A DNA stretch of 64,000 nt from Marasmius tenuissimus (lineage: Eukaryota; Basidiomycota; Agaricomycetes; Agaricales; Marasmiaceae): assembly GCA_029532415.1 (NCBI GenBank), contig JAQOTA010000033.1:558001-622000 (forward strand). The letters are read 5' to 3'. The notes beneath the pieces were generated by a model that was given only the letters and a program-made list of their open reading frames with translations, did no database searches and was not told where the DNA came from. Positions 45,500-58,351 of this stretch are shown here, one piece after another (positions within the stretch are counted from its first letter, which is position 1; the number at the start of each line of letters is the position of its first letter). The position numbers were made by a program, and so were the translations under genes.

Positions 45500-48400
45500 A
45501 ACGAGGGTCGTGCGTTGGCAACTGCCATCAATTTTTCGCGGTCTATTCAAATTCCATGCGCTTGTCAGCCAAGGCCGCTTCCGATTGGTTACAGCAGCTT
45601 TCCCATTCTCACCGCCCCACGGTGACCTTATACACACCAGTGAAAGCCAACGAAAGCTGGCACACTCCAATCAACGAGCAGAAGAAGACCCAATGAAGTA
45701 TCATCCAGTCTCCTAAGGAGGTCGACAAGGGAAGATAACTCAAACTCCGGGACTGTAATGATCGTGATCCCGGGCACGGGCCAGCCATCGCCGTGCCCCC
45801 GAGTAATCATTTATACGCGACCGGGGATCGAGTGTCGTCAAGCAGGCAGCGTATGCAGACATACTGTTTACCAGACATGAGAAACTCGCGAGAGCCCATT
45901 GCTTAAAGTCAGGGCTCAACAAGGAGGTTGGAAGAGTCGCAAGACGTTCTCAGATCCTTCTCCAATATGCCTCCGAATCTACGAATCTAAAAAAAACTCC
46001 CGCTTTTAGATCAGGGTCTCCTTTCGCTCAATCGGAAATTAAAATGAACTCGGTTCAGAACTCACTTAAGTATCAGACTCGAGGCGAAACTAAGTACACT
46101 TCTGCGCCTGCATTGTGCGCAGATGAGAGCTCAAAGATGCGAGGCTTAACACACGAGGAAAGCTTACAAGTTCAAGGTCAGATCGACTTCGAGCCGGAAA
46201 GGAGGGAGAAGCTCGATGTGGCTGGGGGTCTGAGGCCGGGATCTGTGTCATAATGACAGACATCAAACTCGTGATTCACGAACTCACAATCACCAGCCTC
46301 AAAGGGTAGAGGTTCCTTTTTTTCTCGACGTCAGAGCGTTCGTCAAAAGCCTATGCATTTCCGCCTATCTTTCTTGCGTCGCACCAGTGCGGTCATTTCG
46401 GATGATCAACCGGCTGGTCCACACACAATAAGTCGAGAACGGTGGATTGAGCTCAAGCCTGCTCAAGCCCGCTGAACGGACCGACAACCTCCCGCTTTGA
46501 AGATTTGTCCAAGCGAACAACGGTTACTGGTTGCCGTTCCTAACTCGCAGTGAACTTGCACGTCCAGTTCGACTTCTCGTAAGCACGTGCCGAATGAGGT
46601 CCAATCTTTCTCGAGCTTTTGATTGGGCCGCCTTCCGAAGAAACAATCAGACTGGACGCCAGTGCAGCAGGGCAGCGTAGAGAACTTACAGTTTCCTCCG
46701 AATTGCCAAAATCGGTGAGTGATAATGGAATGTTCTGTTCGCCACTGTCAACGGGATGAATATTCCGCACGTCGTTTGACACGTTACATACCTTGCCATT
46801 TCACCTCATTTCCCCGACTGTATTACAAAGTTCTTCGAAGGCTGGGCAACGGTCAATTCTTCGCGCCAACGGTTTGAATTCACCTTTGGCTACGACCTCG
46901 CTTCAATCGACTTTGGGTCCATCGAGTTGTTGAACTGTCCAACACAATGATACCCGTGCTCCTTAGAATGATTCTCTGGGGCTTTTGTAACGCCGTAACG
47001 GAATGAACACAGCCAAGCAGTCTCGGGCCATTGATCGCAAACATTGGATCTTGGCGCCAGACGGTCATGACTCATACTGAAGGGAGAGGGGAATGTAGAT
47101 GAGTGGAGGTGAATTAGAGTGTGTGCATCGTACCCACTAACGAAACTCGAGCTACGGTGCCTTCCTCACTTGCTCTGATTCGGGGTGCAATGGCAACTTT
47201 CTCGCCTCTGTAGAGTCACAGACTTGGAAATACTTGGTATTCATTGGTTTCCAGCACCAAGAATTGCCATGACTTACTTGGGCTTTGATCCTATCAGGGA
47301 ATCGTATTCGAAACCTGCTTGTGTGCCTTCATAACAGTTCATTTCAGTCCCTCAGGGCGACTTTCGAATCCGAAAAGTGGAGCTATATGTAACATAAAAG
47401 GCGGGGTCAGGTTGAAGCCCGATGGGCAGGATTCAAAACACTTCACTCGCACACTTCAGAGGCTGCCCGGGATACCCGCGTTGAGAATCTGATCCATTCC
47501 CAGTCCATCCCTTATATCATAATGAGTCCCAGACAAGAGTATCGTCCACTAGGTTTGAGTAGGTGAGAACACAATCGAAATCTGCTGTATAGATCTTCCA
47601 GCTCAGTTAAAAAAACAAGTGAGAACTTGAGCGGCAGGATACTCACATGCCAGCTCTGATCCCATCGACGCGTTAGCATCTCAGATCCTGATCCTGGTAT
47701 CCTGACCATAAATCTATGCATGCTTTCATCTTGAAAACCTCTTCCTTGATGTTGTCGCCGGCGTGCGCTCACGCTATTGAGACGCGTTTTCGATTGTCCA
47801 AAAAATGATCGTAGCGGCGTCAAGGAGTGATATATGATATCCGGCATGAGTGGTCTGAGGTTGAGAAGAAGTTAGAATGAATCTAAAATTGAACAATTTG
47901 AATCCGCGATCACGATGTATCTAATCACGTGAGGTCCATGAACGTTTGAACCCCAGCAGGCACCAAGTCTTTCTGGGACGGCACAGGTAGCTTCTGCACC
48001 ATCACAATCAGCTTACAGAAGGTGGCCCATTCGTTCAGTCTGAGTCTGTTATGCTACTGATACCCACCACATCACGCGCACGATTCGCTAACGCTCGAAT
48101 GGCGAACACCCATAATTCAATCTGCAATCTCATACGCTGGCGGTCCGCGGTACAATATGTTATACGAATGCTGACTTCCATTCAGAAGTCTTCAGAAGTT
48201 GCCCGGAAGCTTCATGGCTCACACAAATTTCTTTATTGCAACGACTATTTGTACGTGAACTTTGGATCGAGAGAGTAGTGGCATTCCAAGGCATAGATGA
48301 GCCTGGCAGGCGATGCAGACAAAAATTTTGAATAAAAAAGGTTCTTTACCATGGTTGCTATTCGAATGAATCTCCTGTTTGAATGACAATTGAACAACTA

Positions 48401-50108
48401 ATCTTTGATTTTCGGTTGAACAATGCGAAGCCTTTCCCTCACTGGCGGTTACATTTGAACGATAATTCAAATAGAACCAAATGGCTCGGGCAAGTGTTAA
48501 ACATGAATTCAAATAGTCATTCGAATCTTGTTCGAATCGCTTCTGAGCAGAGAATCTGAAACTACGGACTGGTAACTCGGACTTCGACAATTCAAGTGAT
48601 TACCGACTCCCGGGTGTTCAGTCTAATTTGCTCTAGGTACTACCCTGCTTTTACCTTCAATTCCCGAGGTCTATAAGCAGAGTTTGAAGCAAAGGAACAG
48701 CTAGGAGAAGCTCAACGAATGTTCGCCAATGACTGATGTCCTGAAACCAGATGAACCACGGGGAGTGAAGTGAGTACGAGTCGTCAAACGAGTCAACAGA
48801 GCATGTAGAATTAGTCATAGGTCCAAGACGAGCCTTGGGAGTGGGTGGCAAGCTGAGTGGACTGACTGTGATCATGGTTGTGGTCCAGGTCCAAGGGATG
48901 ATAGGGGGTTGATCCGACTCAAGACTTTGATCACGCCGTCTTTGTCTTTTTAAGGGTCCAAGCGCTTTAGCCTCTTTTCTCTGCAACTTTCCTCTTGACA
49001 CCCATGAAGCTTCGGGGGCTCCAGTCTGCAACGAGGGCGACGACGGATCTATCCGACAGAACAACACCGATTGTTTTGGCTCATGTCGTCGAGGCAAGTC
49101 AGCGATACGGTCAAGTGTCACGCGACGTTACGGGCTGCTTAACAGGCCCAGCATTGCGAGGTGAAGTCCGAAACCTATTCTTCCTGATATCCATGCTCAC
49201 TACAATGTCACTGTGCGTTGAACGGCTTCGCTACTGGACTCTCTTGAATAGCAAACACCTATGCAACTGGTTGCGAACGGTACTTTTTGGACTCTTTGAT
49301 TTTCAAAATCTTCAATGGCACTTTCAAACAGTTGGTCGAATTGTTTTGACTACGCGTTTCAAACGTCGTTCAAATGCGTGTTTTAATTCCTTTTGAATGT
49401 CCATTTCAACCCTTCTTGAGTTCTTCTATAAATCCTTCAAACAAATATTTGAATTTCCGAACGCTCGAGTACCTGGTAGTTCATTACACCTCCGTCCATT
49501 TCCGTAACATGGTGAATGCTGTACATATGGGTGCAGTGGGGCATGCAGGAGAATGGGCGGACCCTGCCACCAATGAGCATCATCCTGCAGCGAGAGGTAG
49601 GTGGCGGGTGTATTCGATTAGAAATTTAATTGCGAGACTATTCAAATGGTGACCATGGTCCGGGAACTTGATTATTTAAATTACTGGCGCGCATTCCTAG
49701 AGATGAGAATGGAATGTTTTTGATAGGTAATTTTCGAGCGGGGCATACTAGTGCCGTGTAGCTTCTACTAGTGCAACGGTATACAGTAAACAATACATGG
49801 ACATGTGATAAGTCATGAGTCCGAGAAGCATGAGTGCAATTCGAAAGCAAGAAAGTGAATCTGAGGCGGGGGTATCGTGCGTGGCCCGCCAAAATGGTAT
49901 CATGTGAATAGTGGTTACGAGTAGCGATACAAAAGGATGCGAATCAAGATGTGAAAGCAAGAAAGCAAGGATGGGTAACTTGGAGAATGATGGCATACGG
50001 GTATTGAGCCGTTCAAAACGGAGAATAATAGAAACAAAGAAACAAGGTTTCCTTCTGGATAGTGAAGGTGAGAAAGAGAGAACATACAAAGGCGTACATT
50101 CACGGGAA
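45500..50108. other. 4.6-kb region without a confirmed gene
   Basis: No family signature or splice-consistent chain. The frame 48657-49121 (minus, 154 codons) and 48219-48590 (minus, 123 codons) have no motif. The only structure I see is the pair of TTTGAA/TTCAAA clusters near 48.3-48.55 and 49.3-49.47 kb. Polypyrimidine and A-runs occur near 46318 and 45990. Confidence 0.4.
48318..49470. repeat. Two clusters of TTTGAA/TTCAAA-type motifs around a 750-bp core
   Basis: Left cluster (48318-48550): about ten occurrences of TTTGAA, ATTCAAAT, TTCGAA or GTTGAAC. Right cluster (49300-49470): about ten occurrences, now mostly in the TTCAAA orientation. Density is well above the rest of the window. 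Subterminal repeats of a DNA transposon would look like this, but I find no terminal inverted repeat or target duplication. Confidence 0.4.
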
Positions 50109-52927
50109 TCACCACTCAGCCCGCTTTCCGAGGCTGATCCCTCCCTCCCACTGTGGAGACCATTCCCAGTCGGCATCAGGATGCGATGAGGCTGAGCTAG
50201 CGGGACTAGCAACTCTCCAATTCCCTACAAAGTTCCTCTCGCCACCAACGAGAGAACCGTAAAACATGATCGTCGGTTTCGCCCTTATAGTCGTGGGCGT
50301 CGTGGCGTTTGTTGACGTCGTCGTGGAGGTCGCAGAAGTCCCTGAAGCATCGTCGTCCTAAAACGTAAAAGGGTGGTTAAGACCTCTGACGAACTCGCAG
50401 ACAGAGCAAAGCCGGGAAGGCTACTCACTTCCAAACCCAAAGGGACTCTGATCAGACAAACGCACCCATCCCACCGCCTGACTCTCCCAAAGAATCTGTA
50501 AGGATGCCATGCGTCGCCATGGCGTGGGTCGGTCTGCCCAATAAGGATAGTGTCCTCGTCGATTGAGCTTGAGAGGTGGCTGTCGTCGGTGGGCAAGGCT
50601 GTTCGGTAAACAAAATCTTCAGTCTTTCTTCCCGCTTGTGAGCCAGCAGGGACGGAAACTACAACCCTTCCCTCCGACTCGCGGAAGGTGGTCCCCCATG
50701 GAAACCACCCATTTGACATTGGACCTTCGGGTGGTCGGGGATCGTTTCCCCCGCTTCGCTCCAATCGATACTCGCGCAGCCTCATGTATACTGGCACCGA
50801 AACGAGTGGGCCTAATGTGCCTTCATTGAAGTTGAGGGGGAGTCGGTCGCCGTTGAGTAAGGCCGAGAAGTGAGTTTCGGAAGGGAGCTACCACAAAGGG
50901 CATCAACACGGGAGCATAGGAAGGAAGAAAAGAAAACTCACGAATAACTTCCCTGCCCACAAGCCCGCCATATCACCTGATCCGTATGTGGTGGTCGAGG
51001 ACGACTCAGGGAGATGGCAGGGCTCGTTCTCATGATTACTGTCATCCTCAGACCCACTTAGAGACTCGACGTCTTCGTCTCCTTCAACGTCCGAGTCTGT
51101 ATCGAACTCCTCCGACCAACTCAAGCAGCTCCTCAGTCGCTGCCAGTCCTTGTCCCAGTCTCGACTTTGACATGGCGACTCGTCTACTGAGACGACGTCG
51201 GTCAATCGAAGAGGGGAATATCGAGAGGGCGTCAGTGCCAAAGGTGAAGACGACGGCAGAGAGCGGTACAGGACCGCCGGAACCCTCGTCAACGCCGTTC
51301 CCCCCCCTCTCGCCCTCCATTCCCTCGATCCTGTTCCTGCAATGCTGACGCGGCTATCTCTATCACCCGCTTCCCCGCCCAACAAGCAATCATTGAATTC
51401 GTCAAAGTCTTCCAACGTGGGCATCACTTCCCTCGGCGGAGTCATTCTTCCACGACTCGGTCCATATCCATGCAGCTGGTTGAACTCCCATCTCGTCCTC
51501 GAGAACCTGGCCTCCGGAACGTGAATTTTCCAAAGCTCTCGACGGGCAGCGTAGACGAGTTTGGCAGCTTCGGTGATGAGAGGAATGGTCATTGGGATTC
51601 GACGGTTGTAGAAGATGTGGTTCCACGTTCGCTCGTTTGGGGAGAGGTAGACCGGGTAGGAGCTACGGACGGCAGACTCTGAGATGCCGGGCGTCGGTTT
51701 AGCAAGGTCAATGGAAAAAGACGAGTCTTGAGAAGGGACATTCGACGCGGCGGAGAAGGGGTCCTCTGACGACAAAGGTACTCTGAAATGATTTGGCGGA
51801 ACGAAGGTAGATGTGTATCGGAACGGACCCGTAACGTAGGGTAGGACCAGTCGGACTATTTCTTCCCGGGACTGAGATGATTCCAAAAAGAGGCGTTCTG
51901 AAGAGGAGGGAATAATTCAGCGTAAGTCGAACGAACTGATCTGTAAAACCGCAGAAGAAGCGGACGGCGGTACTTCGTTACACGTGCGACTCGCACGTGT
52001 ACTGACGCCTCCAAGCAACACCAAATTTAGGTCTGGAAGGCTCTCGGGCTACACCGCGCACGATGGGCCGCCGATGCATACCGAACTAGCAAGAAACCTT
52101 CACCGAAACAGCATCGAATGAGTCGGGAAGAACGTCAGAACTCCATATATCTGATGGATCCCGAAAAAGAGATGCAGATATAAAACAAAAGCAAAATGTG
52201 ACTCACCCTTCGTAGTCAAATACCAAAAGATGTGAAGCGCGCAGCTATTCACGGCGTTATCTAATGGCCATCCTCCGTTCTCCTCCGCTCCGTCGTTGAG
52301 CCTCCGGTGAATGTACGCTTCGACCCACCCATACGCGCCCACAAAGTCCAGTTGGAGGCGATTGATCCCATCATCCTCTAGACACATCACCCACAGGACC
52401 CACATGAGCTCTTCAATGCTTTGCGATTCGTCATCCGGAGAAGAAAGTATCGGCTCATCCAACGCTTTGTTGTAAGTTTCACTGTCATCGAGGCGAGCTG
52501 CCCTATGCTGGACGTCCCTCAGGGCACGAACATAGAGCTTGAGTTGAAAGTGGTAGTCGGAACTGGTGATGCGGGTGCCAGTCTTCCTTGCCCAATTACC
52601 CTTCCCCGCCATCCCGAACCGCCTTTCGACGGCACTTGAGCTGAACTTGTAGCGAAAAATTCTCCTCCACACCGCCCCTCCTCCGCCTCCATTTGATGGC
52701 ACAAGCACCGAATATACCCTCTTGCACGTCAGCAGCAACGACGTCAGCGAGCACGGTAATCCCAGTAGTCCTCCCGTTGTCGTAGCATTCCAATCCAACT
52801 CCGGACAAGCCGCATGAAAAGCAATTTCGTCGATAAGTTCGTTGGGAAGATCCACGAGAGTTCGGTGTCGCGATGAATTGTAATGGTGCATATAAGTCTG
52901 AATGCCGTCTTGAAATCGTAGGGGCAT
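50109..52927 (-). CDS. Large F-box protein
   Basis: Four exons give about 790 residues. Start MPLRFQDGIQTYMHHYNSS at 52927. The F-box is at about 20-80: TLVDLPNELIDEIAFHAA, then SLTSLLLTCKRVYSVLVP and WRRIFRYKF. The middle is helical (IEELMWVLWVMCLEDDGINR, AYGWVEAYIHRRLNDG), joined at a clean intron (about 51903-52206) to ERLFLESSQSREEIVRLVLP. An acidic low-complexity stretch follows (DSDVEGDEDVESLSGSEDD). The last two exons carry YGSGDMAGLWAGKLF, FSALLNGDRLPLNFNEGTLG, DTILIGQTDPRHGDAWHPYR and MFYGSLVGGERNFVGNWRVA, a conserved beta-rich C-terminal part. It probably acts as an SCF adaptor; its target is unknown. This layout is shared by single-copy Agaricomycete F-box proteins, unlike the two F-box genes at 23-28 kb. 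Confidence 0.82.
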
Positions 52928-53022
52928 AACTGTTTCTCAACCACCGGCAGTGGGTGTTGAGCGTAGTGGGAAGAGACAGCGGGAGGGAGATGGAAAGCTC
53001 GAAATGAACAGGAGTGCCTAAG

Positions 53023-53030
53023 TATATATA
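53023..53030 (-). promoter_or_regulatory. TATA box of the large F-box gene
   Basis: TATATATA, 96 bp before the start codon on the minus strand. Confidence 0.45.
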
Positions 53031-54253
53031 CTTCGCGGATGTTAATAAAACTTTGTCTGTGAAAGTCCAGAGATCGACTGAGGTCTTCCGAGTACATGGT
53101 AGACGGCGATCAAAAACTGAGTACAAAGCTGTTTTGGGGTCTTCAACGAACGCCGATCAAATATCTGACATAGCGCGGAGTTTGATCGCGGTAATCTCCG
53201 GCCGGCATCTCTAATATTATCGGCGTTTGCCATTCATTCTTTCCATTCAGGTTCAACTACGCCTCCTACTGGGAATCGGGTCCCTGTGTGGCTGATACCG
53301 ATTGTGGCCGGCTGTACGGGCTCTCATGACACACCCTCCGGAAGAGAGCATGAATGAAAGGTCAAAGCCTCACAATCCTAAATGTACTCTCGTGGCAATG
53401 CTGTTATGTGGGTTGGCCCATCTGTCTCAGCGCCCCCGTATCCGTTCCCCGTTTCCATATGTAGAAGAGTATGTGTACACGGTAACGATACGTACAGCTT
53501 TGTTCCCCGTCAATGGATCGTCGACATTCTCCATAGCGCATGGAATCTAGATCGGGACAAAAATAATGTCTAGTTACATACGTTCTGATGCCTGCCTTGT
53601 ACCTTCTTCCTTGCCTGCCTGCGTTTTTTACACACCTATGACTCGTTCTGTATATAACGCATACGTACCTATGAATCAAACACCGTACGTACTGCACGTA
53701 CTCAAGTCAACTACGAGTTCTCCTTGACTGACGGATGATGCGGGATAAAGGTCTGATTGCGGACGTCGCTAGCCTGCCAAAAACCCTGGGAAGAGGGGGA
53801 ATGAAGATATCACCATAGTGCAGTCAGTCAAAGTGGGATAGGAAACATTCTGATCTGTTGGCGGGTGGCGAGATCGTAGCTCACCGGTCCTATAACCGAG
53901 GGCTGATGAAGTTCGCACGTTTGGAGGCTTTTGGTCACCGTAAAATAGAACAAGAGAGAAGAGGAGGGCATGCAAGGACGAGACTTGTGGGGCCGTTTTC
54001 GGCACTTGAAACCGAATGCGAGCTGGGAAGGGGATAATTTGTACTATTACCTGATCTAATGAAACGAACTTCGTATCGCGCGGTCAAGCCTCAGAGAAAA
54101 CAGCCATGAAGGCGAAGACGGCCTTGCCTTACATCTGTTCAAGTCGGGTCTGAAACCTGTCAGGGCTTGATAGTCCGTGTAACTCGCCGCCCGTGAGTCA
54201 AAAAACGAATTATAGGCCCCCTCCCAATGAACCGGGTTGTGGCTCCGAGGCGT

Positions 54254-54260
54254 TATAAAA
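54254..54260 (+). promoter_or_regulatory. TATAAAA box upstream of a small open frame
   Basis: TATAAAA in a GC-rich context, 171 bp before ATG 54431, followed by a pyrimidine-rich leader, which is a usual fungal promoter arrangement. It could serve the small frame or an unseen gene. Confidence 0.35.
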
Positions 54261-54430
54261 TACGGGACGCGGTACTGGGTTATACAATTTCGATTTGAGC
54301 TCAGATTCTGTCTGCAAGTTTACCTTACTCAACAACGTTTTGCTCTAAGCTCTAGGGTTCAACTATAGTTTGACTATTATATCCCTATTTCGAGCCATTC
54401 TTCAAGACCCTAATGTACTCGTAACCGAAA

Positions 54431-54592
54431 ATGAGTTCTCTGCTCACACGACACACAACACGTACATACCATAACTGGTACCCTTTCCTGTCGATCCTAC
54501 TTCTGCCAATCGCCGCCTGCCCCGACGCCAATCAGCCAGCTTTGACTCCCGGCGACCCTAAGTCACGATTCGAGGACGGAGGGACATTCTGA
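54431..54592 (+). CDS. Possible 53-residue secreted peptide
   Basis: ATG 54431 to TGA 54592. The hydrophobic stretch WYPFLSILLLPIAAC (residues 16-30) resembles a signal sequence or anchor and is followed by a polar Pro/Asp-rich end (PDANQPALTPGDP, then RFEDGG). A TATAAAA box stands upstream. No CaaX end, so not a lipopeptide pheromone. The frame could also be a first exon. Support is only positional. Confidence 0.25.
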   Translation: MSSLLTRHTTRTYHNWYPFLSILLLPIAACPDANQPALTPGDPKSRFEDGGTF

Positions 54593-57500
54593 AACGCCTG
54601 GCATCTGAGTAACCTATGAGCCTTGGCAGGCTGGTCCAAACCGAGAGCGAGCCAAACTGTGGGAGTGCAATACGTTATCTGGGGTCTGCGTCCAAGGCCG
54701 ACGATGTCCGGGAGCAAAGGATCGAGCACTGATGAGTTACAAACGAGCCTATTTGCGGGTCGATAGAGGAGCAAGGTACTATATAAGCCCGACGTGAACT
54801 CTGTATGATACTGAATTGCAGAGTAGACACAGTATTTTGTAGCCTTTGACATATGACATCTCCCATCAAAGATTGAGGCTCCATGAGCACAACAACTCGG
54901 GACGGACACCTTCGCACGGCGAAAAACAATTTTCCAGAGCCCTTACTTATGTGTCTCAAATTTGATTGTGGCCCATCCGTGAGAATGACCAGAGGGACGG
55001 GGCGCCTGTATAGGTACAGGCTGCACATCGTGTCGCAGCCCTTTTTGGGTTTCCCTAGGAGTTTGGACCAAGATTGCGAGTGTATCAGAATGTGAATCAA
55101 TTTGTACACGCACTCAGAAACGGTGGAAATTGTACCGCTCGCAGACACGTCTTGTGGCCCTCGACTAAGGTGACCTAAGCCTCGATGAGGGGTTTTGAGG
55201 TTGGTCCCTTCAGTTTTCTACCCTTTCTTCGTATGCTGCGCTACAAACGTGTTCCCTCCGATTTTCCGACGTAGCGAGAGTATAATGAGGTCCGTCATAC
55301 TCTCGAGACTGTGTTTTCGGATCTTCAAACCGGGCGCAAAGGTGTGGAACAACAGCCGTTTGCCAACCCTCAAACTCATCTGACGTGAAGAGGAGAAAGC
55401 TGAGCTAGTAACCTTCCTACATCTCATGTCCCCGCTTCGGCTCGGTCGTGCCAGGACTCGTCCATCGCGCTCCCATATAAATACGAGCGAGCGGGGGCCA
55501 TGAGAACGCCACACTGCAACCGTACATGCACCCTTTCACGCCTCAAAACAAGGCTCCTGGAATATCCTGTAGATTCTGGGACGCACATTCTATGGGATCT
55601 GGGTGATACGCGTATACTATTAATATTAATGCGGGCTACTCTCACGTGCAAGTCTTGTTGAGAGTTCAAAACTTGAAGGACAGTATTCATGGACGTTGAT
55701 CGAGCGGAAGTTGATCGTGGTAATATCCGAGTGGTACTTACTTACATATTGCCTCGGGTATTCCCGAGGTCCCTGTGGCTGCTACCAGCCCTGTTCCTTT
55801 TTTATCGCCACTGGACCCTCGAAGCGTGGGCCAGGTGCGCTATGTCGGACGCCTATTGATTCATTGGAAGTCGTGACGGCCCCCGAGCTTCCGAGTATTT
55901 AATACTCGATCAAATCCTCATATTTGTGAGTGGTTCTTCTGTCTTCCCTCGTTTGACCAATGATCGTTCTCATGGCGGCACCGCTCAACCGCAGGTAAGT
56001 AGATGAAAGCCATGAATCGATTTTGCTACCTGGACCTTTTTGTTCACGATCTTTACGTGGTAAATACACCACATAGCATAGATGTCATTTCAGGTTCATC
56101 ATCGGCCTTCATGTCATGTCATGCGGGGATACGTGCCCTCCCTCTACCACGAGTCACTGCCTGCCGGGTATCATATTGCTATGTAGTGGCACTGGCTTCA
56201 GGTTACAGCGATAATGAGGCTTCGAATTTCGAATTGCCGCGGTTACCCACAATTTACCAAGCGACACGACCGTTGTCAGCGTTCACTTTGAACTTCGCCG
56301 CTACTCGTTGTCTCAAGGCCTTGGCTCCTGACTCGATAACTTCCCAAAGCGACTGGAATCGCCTGCTGAAATACCATCTCCGTCGTCAGCGGGGTGCCAG
56401 GAAGAGCTGCAGAGAACAGCCAGGCGCCTAGTCTTGTGCTCAGTACTTGGTAAATTTGAGGGCGCCTTGCGAGTATTCTCTCATCCCTAGCTCGGTGAGG
56501 ACGCCGTAACATCCAGTATGCTCGATTTCTTGAGAAATGGAAAGCGAGATTTTTCTTCCTTGTGTGATGGCTCTTACCAGAGCTCCTGGCAACCGCGAGC
56601 TTCGTTTATGGATTCAGGAACGGCATTTACGAGTTCCAGCGGGTTTCTATGAGGTTTCTAGGTACATGAGGGGATATATCCGTACCACTATTGCTCCGCC
56701 TGCGGTTTTCTCGAGAATGAATGGACAAATAACCTTCCACAACTGTGCGCTCCGCCTGAGACGGACTTTTGGCGGAGTACTCATCAGAAATGTGTATCTT
56801 CCGCCCTACCAATTTCGATAAGGGGTTTTACTCCCTCACAAATTGGGAAAGCAGGCCGATGAGAACGGCAAAGCAAAAGGTGGCTAAAAGATGGCGGAGA
56901 AGAGCATGTTACTCCCCGGTCTTCCATCTCTCAGCTTCAATTCGACAATCACATTTCTAGACTTGCTGGATATTCAATGGGCACGGATCGACGGAGCCAC
57001 TCTAAAAACCCTAGACAATGCTTGCCGTCTCATTGTTGCTTCGTACTTGGCGAGATCTTGGACCTAGATCATGAGAGCCTGGGCACTCAGCCACTGTTCC
57101 AGCTTTGACATTAGATACCGAGACGGAGATGAACGTCAACTATCCAAAGGAGTTGTGGCGTGCCACACTTTTAATACCAAATCGGTGGCTAGCTTCCCGA
57201 CGCCCGTGCTGACGGCCATAATGTCTAACCTTGAGCTGTGGGTTGCGTCAGCCTTCGATACCCTGCCTGTGCGATTCGAAAATCTATCATAAGTCCATCG
57301 AGAGTTTCAAGAGGACTGCCAACGGCGCAACGTCACTAGTTCATCCTAATGTGTTTTAGCGTCAGTGGCTGCGTGGTCATAATCAATGACTCTCAGAATG
57401 GAACTGAAAAGCAGCTTACCAGGTGTTTACTCTTTTGTTCTCATCTCCGCATAGAGGGAGCTAAGAAATCGGGATTGTAATACCGTAGGATATCTGTATC

Positions 57501-57609
57501 TTCACTGGCCCACCGCCCAGGGCCTCTCGTCCTAACTCCCGTGCCCTGAAGCCATCGAACTGCACTTAAAAGGAACAACGCCCTACTTGCATGTGACATT
57601 GAGGAAGGA

Positions 57610-58060
57610 ACCCTTGAACGTAAGTTGTTCTAAGGTTAGCTGATGAACCTTGGTCCTGACTCACAGATCCTTGAGAGGCGAGGATCACAAGGGATCCATC
57701 GTGTAAAACCTCGATCTGAGAAGTGGCCGTGGAGGCTTGCCACTGGGTCAATGACCAGGGATCGAGTTGTCGAAGGGACTCCAGTTTGTTCTGCGTGGAC
57801 TATGTACCATTGAAAGAAAGAAAATAATGGTACGGAACTCGTATGTCATCTACACTAAACTGAGGCCAGGTCGGGTTTCACAGGTGTTTCGCCTCGACAT
57901 CCGTCCGATTGCTTTCAAGGGCCGATTGTCTTGAGTTGAACAGTCCTGAGGTTACATTGACGTGGTCCTCGAGAGGCGAGGATCGCAGCGTTACTTGTTC
58001 CGATCCGACAAAAGGCCGTGGATGTTCCCCACACAAGAATACAGAAGGTTGTGGCTGCGG
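57610..58060 (-). repeat. Diverged direct repeat of a short coding-like segment
   Basis: About 57650-57730 and 57960-58030 both contain GAGAGGCGAGGATC followed, after 25-40 bases, by GGCCGTGGA. Read on the minus strand they give ATSQIEVLHDGSLVILASQ and FCRIGTSNAAILASRG. The similarity suggests two decayed copies of one exon. I cannot name the family. Confidence 0.4.
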
Positions 58061-58351
58061 GGGGAAATCGTGTCAAAGAGGAATGATAGAAAGCGCGGAA
58101 CAATCCATTGGATAGGAAGGATACAGGGAAGCTCAAAGCCGTGAATTGCTCAGCCAGAAACCCGGGACGTATGGTCGAAAGCCACCGACGGGACCTCCCG
58201 AGAGTCTATTCGAACATTTCGCTGGCACAGGAGTAGCTCTACTCTCGTATATATCAACCAGATGTGGTCCAAAATTCAATACTTGATATTCTCGTTTGAC
58301 ACTTTGAGATGTTCGGAGCTCAATTGCCCCAATACATTGATGTACAGCAGG

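Larger units (their letters stand above)
53040..58351. other. 5.3-kb region with little recognisable content
   Basis: Apart from the small open frame at 54431 and the diverged repeat near 57.6-58.06 kb, listed separately, I find no gene. Open frames such as 54675-55148 (minus) and 56003-56431 (plus) lack motifs and exon support. Confidence 0.4.

Noticed and set aside
48657..49121. 154-codon minus-strand frame between the motif clusters, as a possible transposase
   Set aside because: No transposase-like motif or zinc-binding pattern, and no terminal repeats around it.
49748..50212. 154-codon minus-strand frame
   Set aside because: Overlaps the end and 3' flank of the large F-box gene in another frame; no independent support.
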